Positions 45,401-56,619 of a stretch of DNA of 64,000 bases are shown piece by piece. Below the pieces are notes generated by a model, which saw only the letters and a list, made by a program, of their open reading frames with translations, did not search any database and was not told the origin of the DNA. Position 1 is the stretch's first letter. Every line of letters starts with the position of its first letter. This stretch comes from Lentinus brumalis (taxonomy: Eukaryota; Basidiomycota; Agaricomycetes; Polyporales; Polyporaceae), in contig MARA01000056.1 of NCBI GenBank assembly GCA_001792895.1, positions 62,001 through 126,000 of the forward strand, given 5' to 3'. Made by a program: the position numbers and the translations under genes.

Positions 45401-46396
45401 TCAGTTCGGCCATCCGTCGAACTCGGCCGACTTCGTAGCCTTGCACGCAAACTTGTGTCGTGGCCAGTCTTCTTTCTGGCACTTCGCACTACAAAAGGCC
45501 GCAACCACGTCGTCGCGTTAGCCGCTAGACCGCATCGCCAACGCAGTACGACACGCACCTGCAATACCTGCAATCGTTCAGTCTCGCTCATACAAGAGGC
45601 GAAGTTGGGAGTTTGTCGATCTCACCTGGTGACTTTGCACCCGCCGCACCGCTTCATGTCGTCAACGTTCGCGCTTTCCTCAGTCTTGCAGTTCGCACAG
45701 CTAGCACTAAGTGGGTACACTTCTCCCGGGGGCTTGGAAATCGGTGGAGGATGCGGGCCCATGATGCCTCTATGTGCCCGGTTGATGCGGTCGTGCGCCG
45801 CTTTGAGAGCGGCCTGGCAGGCGGGCTTGTCCATGTTGCACACGTGGTGCATCTGTTCCGGTAACATTCAGGAGGCAGAGTGACTTCAGTGCTCTCCTCA
45901 AAAAGGCATCGGGCAGCTCACGTATACAGGCAGCCGGCAGATGGGGAAGAATACATAGGGCACGGTCTGCATCTGGGTCTCCCGTGCGGGCTCGTCTGCG
46001 GGAGGAGTGCACGTCAGTGCTCCTCGGTGCCTGGGTCATACATCGCATTAAAGCGACGCACTGCAGAACTCGCACGTCCACGGCTTCGAGTGCTTGAGGT
46101 CCGTGAACATGCACAACATCGTCATCCGCGCCTCTTCGTAGTTCTCGTCCCTCGGAAGGTGCATGCGGACATGTGCATGCTGGCCGTTGCTGCCAGGCGG
46201 CATTGTTGTCAGTTCGTGGCCGGACAACTTGACCGCGGTAGAGACTTAAGTACTTACCCCCGTATATATGCGCATCGACGTTCATCTTGTTGATGTCTTC
46301 CCAGTCCTGCAGAGGACCCTGGCCGGGGAGGTCGCCGCGCTCAAGCGTGCGCATGAGGGTCTGCATGCTGGGGAAACCCGGACGAGTGAAGTCCAT
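45401..46396 (-). CDS. MYND-type zinc-finger protein A, with a 9-nt micro-exon and a homopolymer frameshift
   Basis: Exons: 46258-46396, 46062-46189, 45922-45995, 45626-45852, 45559-45567 and 45401-45488. They give 221 residues if one base is added to the C run at 46257-46261. The N-terminus is MDFTRPGFPSMQTLMRTLER; then HVRMHLPRDENYEEARM and KPWTCEFC; then a Pro-containing linker. The C-terminal MYND finger reads CANCKTEESA, MKRCGGCK, RYCSAKCQK and W-x-x-H-K-x-x-C. The fifth exon is only 9 nt (GTATTGCAG) and encodes the Tyr-Cys of the finger; it is flanked by good GTGAGA...TGCAG and GTGCGT...TGTAG introns. MYND domains bind zinc and contact Pro-rich partners. Two further copies lie at 46.6 and 55 kb. 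Confidence 0.75.
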
Positions 46397-46634
46397 GGCT
46401 AACTAGTTGTCCGATCGGTTGAGCGAGGCGATCACTTGTGATCGAGGTCGCGGCAGCTCGCAACCTAAGTGTCGGCGTAAGTGATCGATTGCGATAATGT
46501 GACATGAATCACCTGACCGTGACAGTACGCGTTTTCCTGTAATTTGTCTTTGATTTGTCTGTGCTTACGTGCGTAGGCATCAGGTTTAGGCAACCCAGGA
46601 TCAGTCCCGAGTCCCAACCTTAGCTTGAGGCAAC

Positions 46635-47496
46635 ATGTTCCAAATTCCCGCCGGAACCCGCAAGACTAGCGCGCCACTCCAGGAAGGGGAGAGAGAGGAC
46701 AAGGTCAACCTCGAGGTCGTCAGCTACGGATGGTGCGCGATCGCTTGCGTCCGCAACCCCAGACTCGCTCATTAGATACCTAGGGACGACAAACGATGCA
46801 TCGTTAGGTTCCACCTCCCCATGGAGCGCGACAAGCAGCGACTGCACGACATGACCCGGGACCTGATCCGAGACACGAAGCACTCGCGCAACTGGCAGTG
46901 CGAGTTCTGCGGTGAGCTGTCATGCGTGCTTCTGATTTACAGAGCTCTCACGCGACATGCTTGGTGGCAGGCGATGAGGCTCGCGAGACCCAGGTCATGA
47001 CGCTCACCTGGACGCACCTGTCGCCCCCGCGCATGGTGATCTACGTGAGTGATCCCACTCACGAACCACCTACAATCGACCTCTACTTTCGCTCACTGCA
47101 TCACGCCGTCTATCGTCTATCATAGATCCACCACGTATGCGACCACGACCGTCCCCGCTGCTTCGCCGGAGTCGAGGAGCACCACCAGATGATCAACATG
47201 CTCAACGGCCTCCCGCAGACCCCGCTCCGGAAGCCGCCACGCAAGCCCCGCGGCGAGAAGTACCCGCTGGCGGGCAGCTGTGCCGGGTGCCAGAAGGACG
47301 CGACGGCGGAGATGGAGCTCCAGCGGTGCAGCAGATGCAAGCTCACGAGGTATTGCAGGTGAGTACGGCCGCTAACCGCGCCACACGTTGGCTAATGCGG
47401 AAACCTCGAAGCACGGAATGCCAGACCCAAGACTGGAAGCGGCATAAGCAGACATGCTCGCAGATATATTCGGTGCTGTTCGAGAACTGGGATTGA
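46635..47496 (+). pseudogene. MYND-type zinc-finger protein B, interrupted by TAG
   Basis: Exons 46635-46911, 46971-47044, 47126-47358 and 47412-47496 mirror copy C at 55 kb. An in-frame TAG at 46773-46775 replaces the CAG of copy C just before PRDDKRCIVRFHLPM. Translation could restart at the ATG at 46821 and would still make an intact C-terminal part: NWQCEFC, then CAGCQKDAT, RCSRCK, RYCSTECQ and WKRHKQTC of the MYND finger. The upstream region homologous to copy C ends near 46585, so the N-terminus may be truncated by the duplication. I treat it as a likely pseudogene or shortened gene. Confidence 0.65.
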
Positions 47497-47771
47497 CTGC
47501 TTTGCCTGTTGATATTGACACTGACTCCATTGTACGTTCTGTACGAGTACGCACGAATACGACCGATCCGCTCTTCAACATCGTGTACATCCCTGCAACC
47601 CTCTGCTTCATGTGATTCGCCAAGGATGGTTGGGAACCGATGGCTGACTCTGCGCATCCGACGACTTCCGCGTGGACATAGAGGGCGTTCGGGGTTTTAA
47701 CTCGAAAGAAGTTCCTGTCGCGGGTGCGGGTGCGTACCGGTATGTGTGTCGATGTCAGAATAACGGCGATG

Positions 47772-48603
47772 TCAAAAGCCGAGCTCGTCTAGCCACATCT
47801 CGATCTTCACCAGCCCTTCCTGCCCAGCGACCGCGCGTTCGTCCGGCACGACCATCTTGTCCACGTTGGGGTCCTTCCACAGCCTGTTCTCCTGCTCCAG
47901 CGTCGGCTGCTCGCTCTCCGTGCACATGACAGCACACGGGAACCGCGGTTCGAAGTTGAACTCGGGCAGTGGGGTCGGCAGGGCCGGCGCGGACGTGGCG
48001 GATAGAGACGCGTTTGAGGGAGGCGGGGAGATGAGCAGGAGCGCGGACGCGGGGTACGAGGATATGTATATTTGTGCGATGAGGGTTCCTCCCGCTCGTG
48101 CGACAATCACAGGCGCGAATGGGATGGCGAGGAGGCGGATATGCGACGCCAGTTCTGAGAGGCGGCATGTGTTGGTTGCATCTCCTCGGACGAGAGAGAC
48201 TCGCACACTCACCGCTTTCGTAGTGCTTCATGAGAGCCCCCGAGCTCTCTGTGTCATCAGGATGTCCCAAGTCGATCTCCAGGCACGTATACCCTCGCTC
48301 TGCGAACCAAGCAGCGCTGTCCCGCATCCTTCGAGTACTTCAGCATCCTCCTGATGTCAGCTCGAGTACCAAGGCGACTGACCCGGTCTGTGACCGCGCA
48401 TCCCATCTGCTTGCAGACAAGAAGACGAGCGGAACAGGTGCTTCACGGGGCGCAGAGGGCGATGGTCGTCGCAGAAGATGTGCAGTTGTGGAAGAATGCC
48501 GTACGGAGCTCGAGCCGCCGAAGATACCGCCGAGACTGAAGGCACAGACAAGGTGTGGGTTAACGCGTAGCTGTGAGCTGCCCAGTGCTCTGAAGAAGAC
48601 CAT
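47772..48603 (-). CDS. Alpha/beta-hydrolase-like protein, copy 1 (nucleophile replaced by Ala)
   Basis: Exons 48383-48603, 48213-48328 and 47772-48154 give 239 residues. The N-terminal 45 residues are Ser/Arg-rich. The fold is recognisable from VPLVFLSASRWD, then MRDSAAWFAERGYTCLEIDL, then PVIVARAGGTLIAQIYI, where the nucleophile elbow G/A-x-S-x-G reads A-R-A133-G-G, and SALLLISPPP after it. Ala at the nucleophile position and no obvious C-terminal catalytic His suggest a non-catalytic member. The second copy at 56.6 kb has the same Ala, so the loss precedes the duplication. The N-terminus might target the mitochondrion (Arg- and Ser-rich, few acids). It faces a C/T-rich promoter containing a GACGTCA site. 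Confidence 0.75.
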
Positions 48604-48667
48604 CGCAGGAGTTCCGCATCGCGGACTTGGTCGTGGAGGCACGCGTCGCGAGCGCGCAGGCGCCGGC

Positions 48668-48674
48668 GACGTCA
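48668..48674 (-). promoter_or_regulatory. CRE-like element upstream of hydrolase-like gene 1
   Basis: GACGTCA lies about 65 nt upstream of the ATG at 48603. The duplicate gene has a perfect palindromic TGACGTCA at the matching place. ATF/CREB-type bZIP factors bind such sites. Confidence 0.4.
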
Positions 48675-50129
48675 CTGCTCTCGCCGCCTCGCCGTCGCCC
48701 TCTGCCCACGTCCGCCACCTCGCTCTGCCTGGCCGTGCGCCGCTGCCTGTGCCTCCCTCGCTGCCTCGCTGTCTCGACACGCAACGCTGGGGCCGCCGCT
48801 CAGCCTGTCCGCCCTCTCACTCTCCATGTGCCTCCCCTGCGCTTCCCTCGCCCTGCGCCGCCTCTCACCCACTGTCTCCTCACACGCCGCAACTGAATCG
48901 ACGCTCACTCTCCCGCGCCGGTACGTACTGACATGCCTGTATGCGCCGATGCCTGCGCGAGCAACACCCTTCCGTCCCTCCCATCCAACCATGCTGTCCG
49001 CTCGACCACCGCGACAACGACCCTGCGCATCCGCCTCCCAACTTCCGCATACACGTCCTTCGCGAGTTTCGAGGGTCAGCAAGGAGTCCATGTGAGTATC
49101 GTTACGCCCAGGGTTAGTCCACTCTAGCGCACCTCTTCCGTATGCACACTCCTGCCTATGGACGAATGCCCCAGTCGCGAGAACAGCAACGCAGTGTTCT
49201 TGGTCGACGTAGTGCACGCTCGCAGCACTTGCTTGTACACACACCGCCTACAGGACGTCAACGAGAATCACGCGAAGACGTGCACATATCAGGGCGCCGT
49301 ATGCCATGAGCGACGATTGTGTACCTCTTCCCTAGGTGAGTCCTCCGCTTGGTAGAGTACTCACTTTCCGCTGGGCAGATTCACGTCAGCGTTGCGGACA
49401 CGGCGGTCGTGATTATCGTTCCTGCAACACCTTCGGTAAGTTCCTCGTTCATGTCCATAAGAGACAACGCACACTGATATACGACCATCACAGTGAGTTC
49501 GTGCAGAGGAGGGCCGTAATATCGCAGGTCGGCCCCACTATTGCATCCGGCACTCGCAAGTCGGAAGATGCTCGGAACGGGAGCAGCGAACGAGAAGGTG
49601 GGGGAGGAGTCGGCTTGTGCAGGACGGCGGCGTCTCTGCTGGTCTATGTGCACGGCGGACCGAGGACAAACATGCCACGCAAGTCGCCTGCGCACGAGCA
49701 CCGCGGTGTTCGCTCCTCGAAAGGCACGTACACGTACGCGCGTGCTGACCGCAATCGCTTCCCCTCCCGAGCATGCGTGCCGGTCAGCCCTCCGCGTTTT
49801 GACGCGTAGCAGCAGTTCGGAGCGGGGCATGCGACGTGCTTCCCAGCCGTCCTGGGCCCGCGAGGTGCAAGGTGCGGCCTCCCATCACAGTCTGTGCATA
49901 TTCGTATCTCCCGTACGTTGTCCTCGCAGTCCATCAATGCCATGCGATTTACACCCTCGCCGCCTACCTGCTCGGTGCGCCGGCCTTGGACGACGAGACT
50001 CGAGCGAGCAGTCGTCCCTGCACACGCTACGGTAGGCGTGATCATAACTGACACCGTCTGACTATCCGAGTCGCAGACCGCAAGTCGACCCGCCGGACCC
50101 GCAGCCAGCCTGCGGGTGCAACGGCGTTT

Positions 50130-50545
50130 TGCAGTCAGATGTGTGGCCTCTTCGGTGACGACGTTGCGCTGTGCGGCCGGTGCCTTGCATCGAAGCTCGC
50201 AGCTCGCAGCTCGCGACCGCCGGGAATGACAGTATGTACGTCGCGCGACTGGGGCTCGCGCTGACGCTCTGTAGCTGCACCACGGTCGTAGTGTCCTACG
50301 TCGGCGCAGGACGAGTCGGAGGCTAGGAAGAGAAGACGCACGGGCAGTTCCGCCGCTGAGCTCGTCCAGCAATGCATGCTGCACGGACGCGCGACGCGTG
50401 AATCGACGGATCGCGCCTCGGCCCGACGCTCGTGCTCGCTCCAGCTGCGCGCCCCGGCTCGCATCATGGAGCCCCACGCCTCGTCACTGAGCAGTGAAGC
50501 TCGAGATCGGCGGCGCCGCACACCAGCGGGACATCAGGTCCTTGT
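50130..50545 (+). repeat. Diverged direct repeat, copy 1
   Basis: Starts with ATGTGTGGCCTCTTCGGTGA and ends near TCACTGAGCAGTGAAGCTCG. Both ends and several inner blocks (GCAGGACGAGTCGGAGGCTA, CTCGTCCAGCA) recur in the same order at 51208-51590. Confidence 0.75.
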
Positions 50546-51207
50546 GGCCGCTCGGAGTTTGGGCCGTACGTGCGTACTAGGCTTGTGGTCTGTGTTTCTA
50601 TCCTGCTCTGCTGGACTGTGACTGCTGATACGAGCGTGGAGGCAAGGTATGTACTGGGGGTTACACGATGTGCGCACGACAGGACGCTTCTCGCGCCCGA
50701 GCACGAAGAACGAAGGCGGAGGAGGGTCCAGATGAGGGCGGGTCATCCACCGTCGCAGCCGAGAAGAAGCCGTGGACGACTCGCCGGATTGTGTCGACCG
50801 GTCGAGTCGAGTTGCTCTCGCCAGTGCGCTCCATGTAGTGCGCGGCACGGTCCTGAGCGTGGTCCCGTTTCTGAACTGTCAACTGATGTTTCGGGACGAT
50901 AACTTGCAGCCAGCGGGGACGGCTACACAATGTGGACTCTGAACTGGAGTGGACATCCGAAGGTATGTCACAGTCTCGGGCGGACGAAGGGACGTCTCTG
51001 CGTTGACACGAGATGCACAGCGCTTGGGAATAGCCATTGAGATGACGACCAGCGAAGCTTCCTCGCTAGGGTCAGTCCTGGAGACGAGATCGCTTCCGTG
51101 TCTGTATCTGGTATGTTTCCCTCGCTCTCGGACTGTCTCGACGTTCGACTATCTCGTTTGCAGCGTGTTATACCGCGTTTGCTGGTGTGGATGTCTGTAT
51201 CAGCTCG

Positions 51208-51590
51208 CGGTACGTCCATGTGCGGCCTCTTCGGCGACGACATTGCACCGTGCGGCTGGGTCGAAGCTCGAAGCTCGGCAGGTCGACAGCGACGTGATTG
51301 GAATTTGCAACAAGACCCGCAGTGGTCATCCTCCGTCGCTGCAGAGCATATCCATGGGTCTCCTGCCTCGACGCAGGACGAGTTGGAGGCTAGGCTGAGG
51401 AAAGGATGTACTGGTAGTTTCTGAGCAGCGCTGCTCAACTCGTCCAGCACGCCTGAAGCAATGAACCGTGCCTCGGTGTGACGACGGTGTTCACTCGAGC
51501 TCGCTGCGCGTACCGAGTCGCCCGATGGAACCCCACGCCTCGTCACTGAGCAGCTAGGCTGGAGATCGGCGCCGCCGCAAAGCCAGCGGC
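51208..51590 (+). repeat. Diverged direct repeat, copy 2
   Basis: Starts with ATGTGCGGCCTCTTCGGCGA and ends near TCACTGAGCAGCTAGGCTGG. Both copies begin with the reading MCGLFGDD followed by a Cys, but stops follow, so any shared gene is now broken. Confidence 0.75.
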
Positions 51591-54500
51591 TGGTGCTCTC
51601 TCAATTACTCCGGAGGCGAGCGACATCTCCGATCCCTGGGACCCTGTCTCTACTCACGTCCGTCCCGCTCCAAAATGTACGCACACGGAGAGGGTTTCAT
51701 ACTATGGCACCCTTTTATATTCCGTCGAGACTCTCACCACTGCAGTCGTGCGTTACACTGCAGCAGAAAATCTCTAGGACGCTGCAGCCAGTGGCAAGGG
51801 GATGTGCCAGAGCAGAGCCAGGTCGTTCATCGCGGGCAGTGCACGCTGTCGTCAGGCATGGAAGACACCGGGCATGCCACAAACAAGCTTCAGTCGTCCG
51901 CCATCGCTCAATGAATATTCGGGTCGTTCTGGAGCGGCGATTCCGCCCCAGCACCGTTGATTCAGGTGCGTATTCGGTCCGTCTCATGAAGGCAGGTCTG
52001 TTCCACGCATGCCGGTGGTTTGTTTCCCTCGAGACAGACACACTCCTGTCCCTTGCAGAGGTGAATGTTCGCTATGGGCACGGCACTCATCACAATGTCT
52101 GTCGGATAATCAGAGCTAACGTCCCACTTGTAGGGAGGCCTCAGGAACGAAGACTGGAGCACGCCCGCCAGCTTGTGATCGCGGCGCTGTGATCTTGCTC
52201 TGCACGCTGCGAGGCGCATCTGCGCCTCCCTGCCATGGTCGGCCGTCACCGTCGTCGATTAAGTATACCAAGTAAAACGCCTGCTTGACATGTGCTAACC
52301 GAGACACAGCTTGTCTTACTCGGAACTCCCGTCGCGACCCTCAAACAGTGCCACAAGCAATGTACAACCTCCATGTCAATGGCGAGTGCGTTGTCGGAGT
52401 GTCTGACAGGCTTCCCCGCCGGTGCACGCTCTTGTGCGCCGGGAGACTCCCCAGAACCCAGCACCCCTCAGCATTCAAAGTGCCTTACCGTCACAGTCCC
52501 TCCACCGCAATCACAGCCTGTATGGGCCATGAGATACCGGGCTGACAATCACGAGAGCCCAGGATGCATGGACGCGTACGGCTGCCGCATGCATTCGAGA
52601 ATGGTGAGTCCCGAACACGCACTTGGCTGTGTCGCGACGCGGCTTTGACACCGGTCTCTTTACGGAAATTGTCGGCCGCGATTGACGCGAGTCTCATGGT
52701 GTATTCAGGCCCACGCTTCACGGATGGGAGTTCCTCTTCTCGAGGCTCTGGGGCGGCTCGGACCCTTCAATGACTCAACACTCAAGACCACATTCCATTG
52801 ACTGCCTGCGCTGTCATCACGCGCAGGGATTGAACAGACGGTCTCTCGTATGTTCATGCTTGACTACTCTACGTACCATATGGCTAACTGCGGGCCTCTG
52901 TTAGAATTCTCTTATATGTTGTTCACCTTCTACTGGCGTAGCAAAGCAGGTACTCGAGACTCAATGAATTATGCCACACAACCGACTCCACGATCGATCC
53001 GAACGGCAGTCACAGGCTATTCAAACCCTTCTTCAGCCACTCTCTAAGCGAGAATTCCATTGCTCAACCATGTGCCCGGTCTCACGATGTCCGTACGGAA
53101 CAGGAATCTATCATTCATATCGCACGCCGCAGCCTGTCACGGTTGTCTACCTCGGCCGACTCCGTACATCCCGGTAACCCCCGTCAAATCTCCCTTGTCT
53201 TTCTACGCTCACCATCTCATCCTTCCCCTCGCCGTACCCTCCTTCCTCATGCCCATCTCGCTCCCTCACCGTCCTGCACGCTGTCATTCAGACCGTCGAA
53301 CTCCCGCTGCTATGCGCACACCCAGTTCATAGGACAAACAGGTGCGCTTGCATTGCTAGTTACTAGTAGGACGTGAATACACTGGTACCTCATACGCTGC
53401 GGCACCCCGCCGCTACACTCACGCTCTACCGTAGCGACCTGTACACATGAAGAGCTTTCAAGCCGCACACTATAATGACCAAAGTTCGTCAAGGGCCGGT
53501 GGTGAATCGGGACACAGCAGTGTCAGACCACAGGTGTGTCGCCTCGATGATACCGCGGTCCCCAGTATGTCATGTTAAGCAGCCCTTAAGCTGTTGGTGA
53601 TGCGGACAGCATGTCGGCACGACTCCTCGCATTTGCTGTCCAAGCTGACGCGGCATGGAGAATGTCAGATCACCTTCCAGCTCGTGCAACCAAACCTCTT
53701 GAGGATCTACGTGTTCGATTTGCACCTCATACGATCTGTCTTGTTAGCTCAATTTACTCCCAGCCTCCTTAGCACCTTCGCGTCCGTCTCGGGCAGCGGT
53801 TTCCGCTGGGCCCCCGCGGCAGCGACAGACAACGCGTGCCCATGGGACTGCGAGCCACCGTGGCATTGCGACGTATGTCCCGCCGGCTGCAACGGTCACA
53901 CAGCGGTGTTTCAACAGATGTGGCTCCGATGCCAGGTACGTTGATTCTTCGTACGCCGCACTGCCCTTGCGCTGATGGTTGTGCATGTTCATCTGGCTCG
54001 TTTCGCCGGGCCTACCGCTTCTTCTCGAGAGCTCGCATAGTCGTCTATCGGACGTACCTTCCGCACTCTACAACTCTGGAGCTCCGCGACGCAAGGTCAA
54101 AGGTACGCACCTTCTTGCAATTGAGCCGACAATGTCCACTGAATGTAATTGAGCAGCCGTCAGCCTGCCTCATCTGACCTTTGCGTTCAAGTACTAGATC
54201 CACTCCAAACGTGAACGTGAGGCAGATCCTGCACATTCTAGCCGACGCTCCCAGCCATTTGGGACGCGGTAACTTAGTCCGACAATCACCGCGGACTAGG
54301 ACCTCCCAACACGAATTCCAAGTCTGCGTCAGCGCAAGCAGTAAGGGATCGGTACGTATGTGACTCTGTGAACGGTAAGACTAACGGACATGCTAACCAT
54401 GTCCCGTAGCTCGCGCAAGACCCACTCAAGCGCGACGGTTTTGTTGCAAGGTGCGTACTCTGGTCTTGCTCGAGTACTCACCGGTACTACTTAGTCTCAG

Positions 54501-54894
54501 CGGCAGAGCACACGTGCCCGCAACGGAGAGCTCAGATCAGGGCGAGAAGGTCGGTACTAGAGCGGCCGAGCAGCGAGTGCGCATCAGACTTGCAGCTCGA
54601 GATCACACACATAGGTGCCACCTGTGCTCGTCCGGACGCGAAGTCCGCCAGAGCGAGTCCTTCTCACTGTACCGGTTCTGCGATGTATTCCGTCGATAAA
54701 AAATATATCTTTGCACGCTCTCAGTGATGCCGCCTGAACCGAGCTCCGAGATGACTGTCCCAGCTGCTACAAGACATCCACTCTCCAAGATTCACCTTCA
54801 CAAGAACTTGAAGTGCAGAGCGAACAGATATATTTGTGTCTATGCTGTACAGAGACTCCCTCGACTTCCTGTCCTACTCGACGTGCGCCGTCCT

Positions 54895-56017
54895 ATGCCC
54901 TCGCCGCAGGCCACACCACCGTCCCTATGCCCTCAGAAACCGCACCGTCCCTGTACCCTCCAGAAGCCCCACTGTCCCTATACCGTCCAGAACCCCACTG
55001 TCCCTATACCGTCCAGAAACCTCCCTAAGGTCGAGCTTGCATCTGGTGCATCTCGTTCGCAGTCCGCTGATAGCCTGCGAGCCGACGGGCCATCCAGCAC
55101 GGACGCGAGCGGCGGGTCCACGTCACTCAGGATCAGTCGTAGCCTTAGCTTGAGGCAACATGTTCCAAATTCCCGCTCCAGCGCGCCACTCCAGGAAGGG
55201 GAGAGAGAGGACAAGGTCAATTTCGAGGTCGTCAGCTACGGATGGTGCGCAATCGCTTGCTTCCGCAACCCCAGACTCGCTCATCAGATACCTAGGGACG
55301 ACAAACGATGCATAGTTAGGTTCCACCTCCCCATGGAGCGCGACAAGCAGCGACTGCACGACATGACCCGGGACCTGATCCGGGACACGAAGCACTCGCG
55401 CAACTGGCAGTGCGAGTTCTGCGGTGAGCTCAGGAGCTGTCATGCATGCTTCTGATTCACACAGCTCTGACGCGGGATGATTATTTGCAGGCGATGAGGC
55501 TCGCGAGACCCAGGTGATGACACTCACCTGGACGCACCTGTCGCCCCCGCGCATGGTTATCTACGTGAGTGATCCCACTCAAGAACCACATACAACTGAC
55601 CTCTACTTTCGCTCACTGCATCGCACCGTCTATCGTCCACCGTAGATCCACCACGTCTGCGACCACGATCGCCCCCGCTGCTTTGCTGGGGTCGAGGAGC
55701 ACCACCAGATGATCAACATGCTCAACGGCCTCCCGCAGACCCCGCTCCGGAAGCCCCCGCGCAAGCCCCGCGGCGAAAAGTACCCGCTCGCGGGCAGCTG
55801 TGCCGGGTGCCAGAAGGACGCGACGGCGGAGATGGAGCTCCAGCGGTGCAGCAGGTGCAAACTCACCAGGTATTGCAGGTGAGTACCAGCTGATCGCCGC
55901 GGAACACGTTGGCTAAGGCGGAAACATGGAAGCACGGAATGCCAGACCAAAGACTGGAAGCGGCATAAGCAGACGTGCTCGCAGATATACTCGGTGCTGT
56001 TCGAGAACTGGGACTGA
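54895..56017 (+). CDS. MYND-type zinc-finger protein C
   Basis: Exons are about 54895-55423, 55491-55564, 55646-55878 and 55933-56017; the internal exons have exactly the lengths of copy B (74, 233 and 85 nt). From the chosen ATG the product has 306 residues, but the start is uncertain because a 26-27-nt repeat array crosses the 5' part out of frame. Recognisable parts are EVVSYGWCAIACF, IPRDDKRCIVRFHLPM, NWQCEFC, DHDRPRCFAGVEEHHQMI, then the MYND finger (CAGCQKDAT, RCSRCK, RYCSTECQ, WKRHKQTC). This copy is intact through the domain, whereas copy B has a stop. MYND fingers are protein-interaction modules. The promoter has an AT-rich AAAAAATATAT element near 54700. Confidence 0.7.
54918..55023. 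repeat. Imperfect 26-27-bp tandem repeats
   Basis: Four units of the form ACYGTCCCTATACCGTCCAG plus six or seven bases lie in the 5' region of MYND gene C. The unit length is not a multiple of three, so unit number changes would shift any frame that crosses it. Confidence 0.8.
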
Positions 56018-56619
56018 CTCCTTTGCCTGATGATCTTGACACTGACTCAGAGTCGAAGACTCCATTGTATGTACGTCCTTCAGGACACTGTACCAGTACG
56101 CACGAGTATGACTGATCTGCTCTTCAAAATCATGTACTTCCTTGCGACCCTCTGCCACTGCATACCATCTGCACGGGACCGTTCGAGACCGCAAAATCGT
56201 CTCGGGATGTGCGTCGATGGAATTGCACACACCAGTAACGAAAAATCCTGAAAGTAGCAACAGAAGTGAAAACTCCGGTATCTGCATGAGAACGCAAGCA
56301 TTCGCCTTTAATCCTTGTCTTTATAAATAACCTGCTGCTCCTCTTTCCACGCGTGAACTCAGCGTGAGATCCGTTGAGGGAATGTGGAGAGGTTCGAGTA
56401 CGAAGTGGGCGAGGAGGACCTGAGAAGGGCTGATGGCCTTCGGCTGGGATTGCATCTTATCCAGAGCTTGCGAGACTTCGTCAGAATATAGAGATACACT
56501 AAGGCGTGCTTGGGCTAAACTTCCTGAGAGGATCGAGTGTAGGAAGGAGAGAGCTCGAGCGTGGCAGTCAGCCCCCGAGGCCCGTCGGAGTTCAGGATGA
56601 AGGTGTCACTGCCTATATG
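56018..56619. other. Spacer between convergent duplicates
   Basis: Its ends match the left duplication copy, but the middle part (56170-56600) has no counterpart there and includes an AT-rich TTTATAAATAA run near 56320. It may be an insertion in this copy or a deletion in the other. No gene is seen. Confidence 0.5.

Larger units (their letters stand above)
46585..48677. repeat. Segmental duplication, left copy
   Basis: The block contains MYND gene B (plus) and hydrolase-like gene 1 (minus). It matches 55130-57565 over both genes and their promoters, with many identical codons and intron positions. It diverges between about 47600 and 47770, where the right copy carries some 350 extra bases. 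Confidence 0.85.
48675..54894. other. Eroded 6-kb stretch with exon-like fragments
   Basis: The first 250 bases are a C/T-rich promoter-like tract. After it, short readings bounded by good splice signals appear without a continuous gene. Examples are DTAVVIIVPATPS at 49389-49436 (between GGGCAG and GTAAGT) and VHQCHAIYTLAAYLLGAPAL near 49930-49990. Two diverged copies of one segment lie at 50.1 and 51.2 kb. Frames at 51593-52192 and 52292-52648 (plus) are open but have no recognisable domain. The stretch 52.8-54.6 kb shows nothing. I read the region as a decayed, partly duplicated gene array. Confidence 0.4.

Noticed and set aside
46245..46257. 13-nt GT...AG segment in MYND gene A as a micro-intron
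   Set aside because: Far too short for splicing; a missing base in the C run with a normal 68-nt intron (46190-46257) restores every phase.
48630..48900. C/T-rich tract read as a satellite or Pro/Ser-rich coding region
   Set aside because: No periodic unit; it sits between divergent starts and fits a pyrimidine-rich fungal promoter.
51593..52192. 199-codon plus-strand frame
   Set aside because: No domain and no splice-supported neighbours; starts at the end of a decayed repeat copy.
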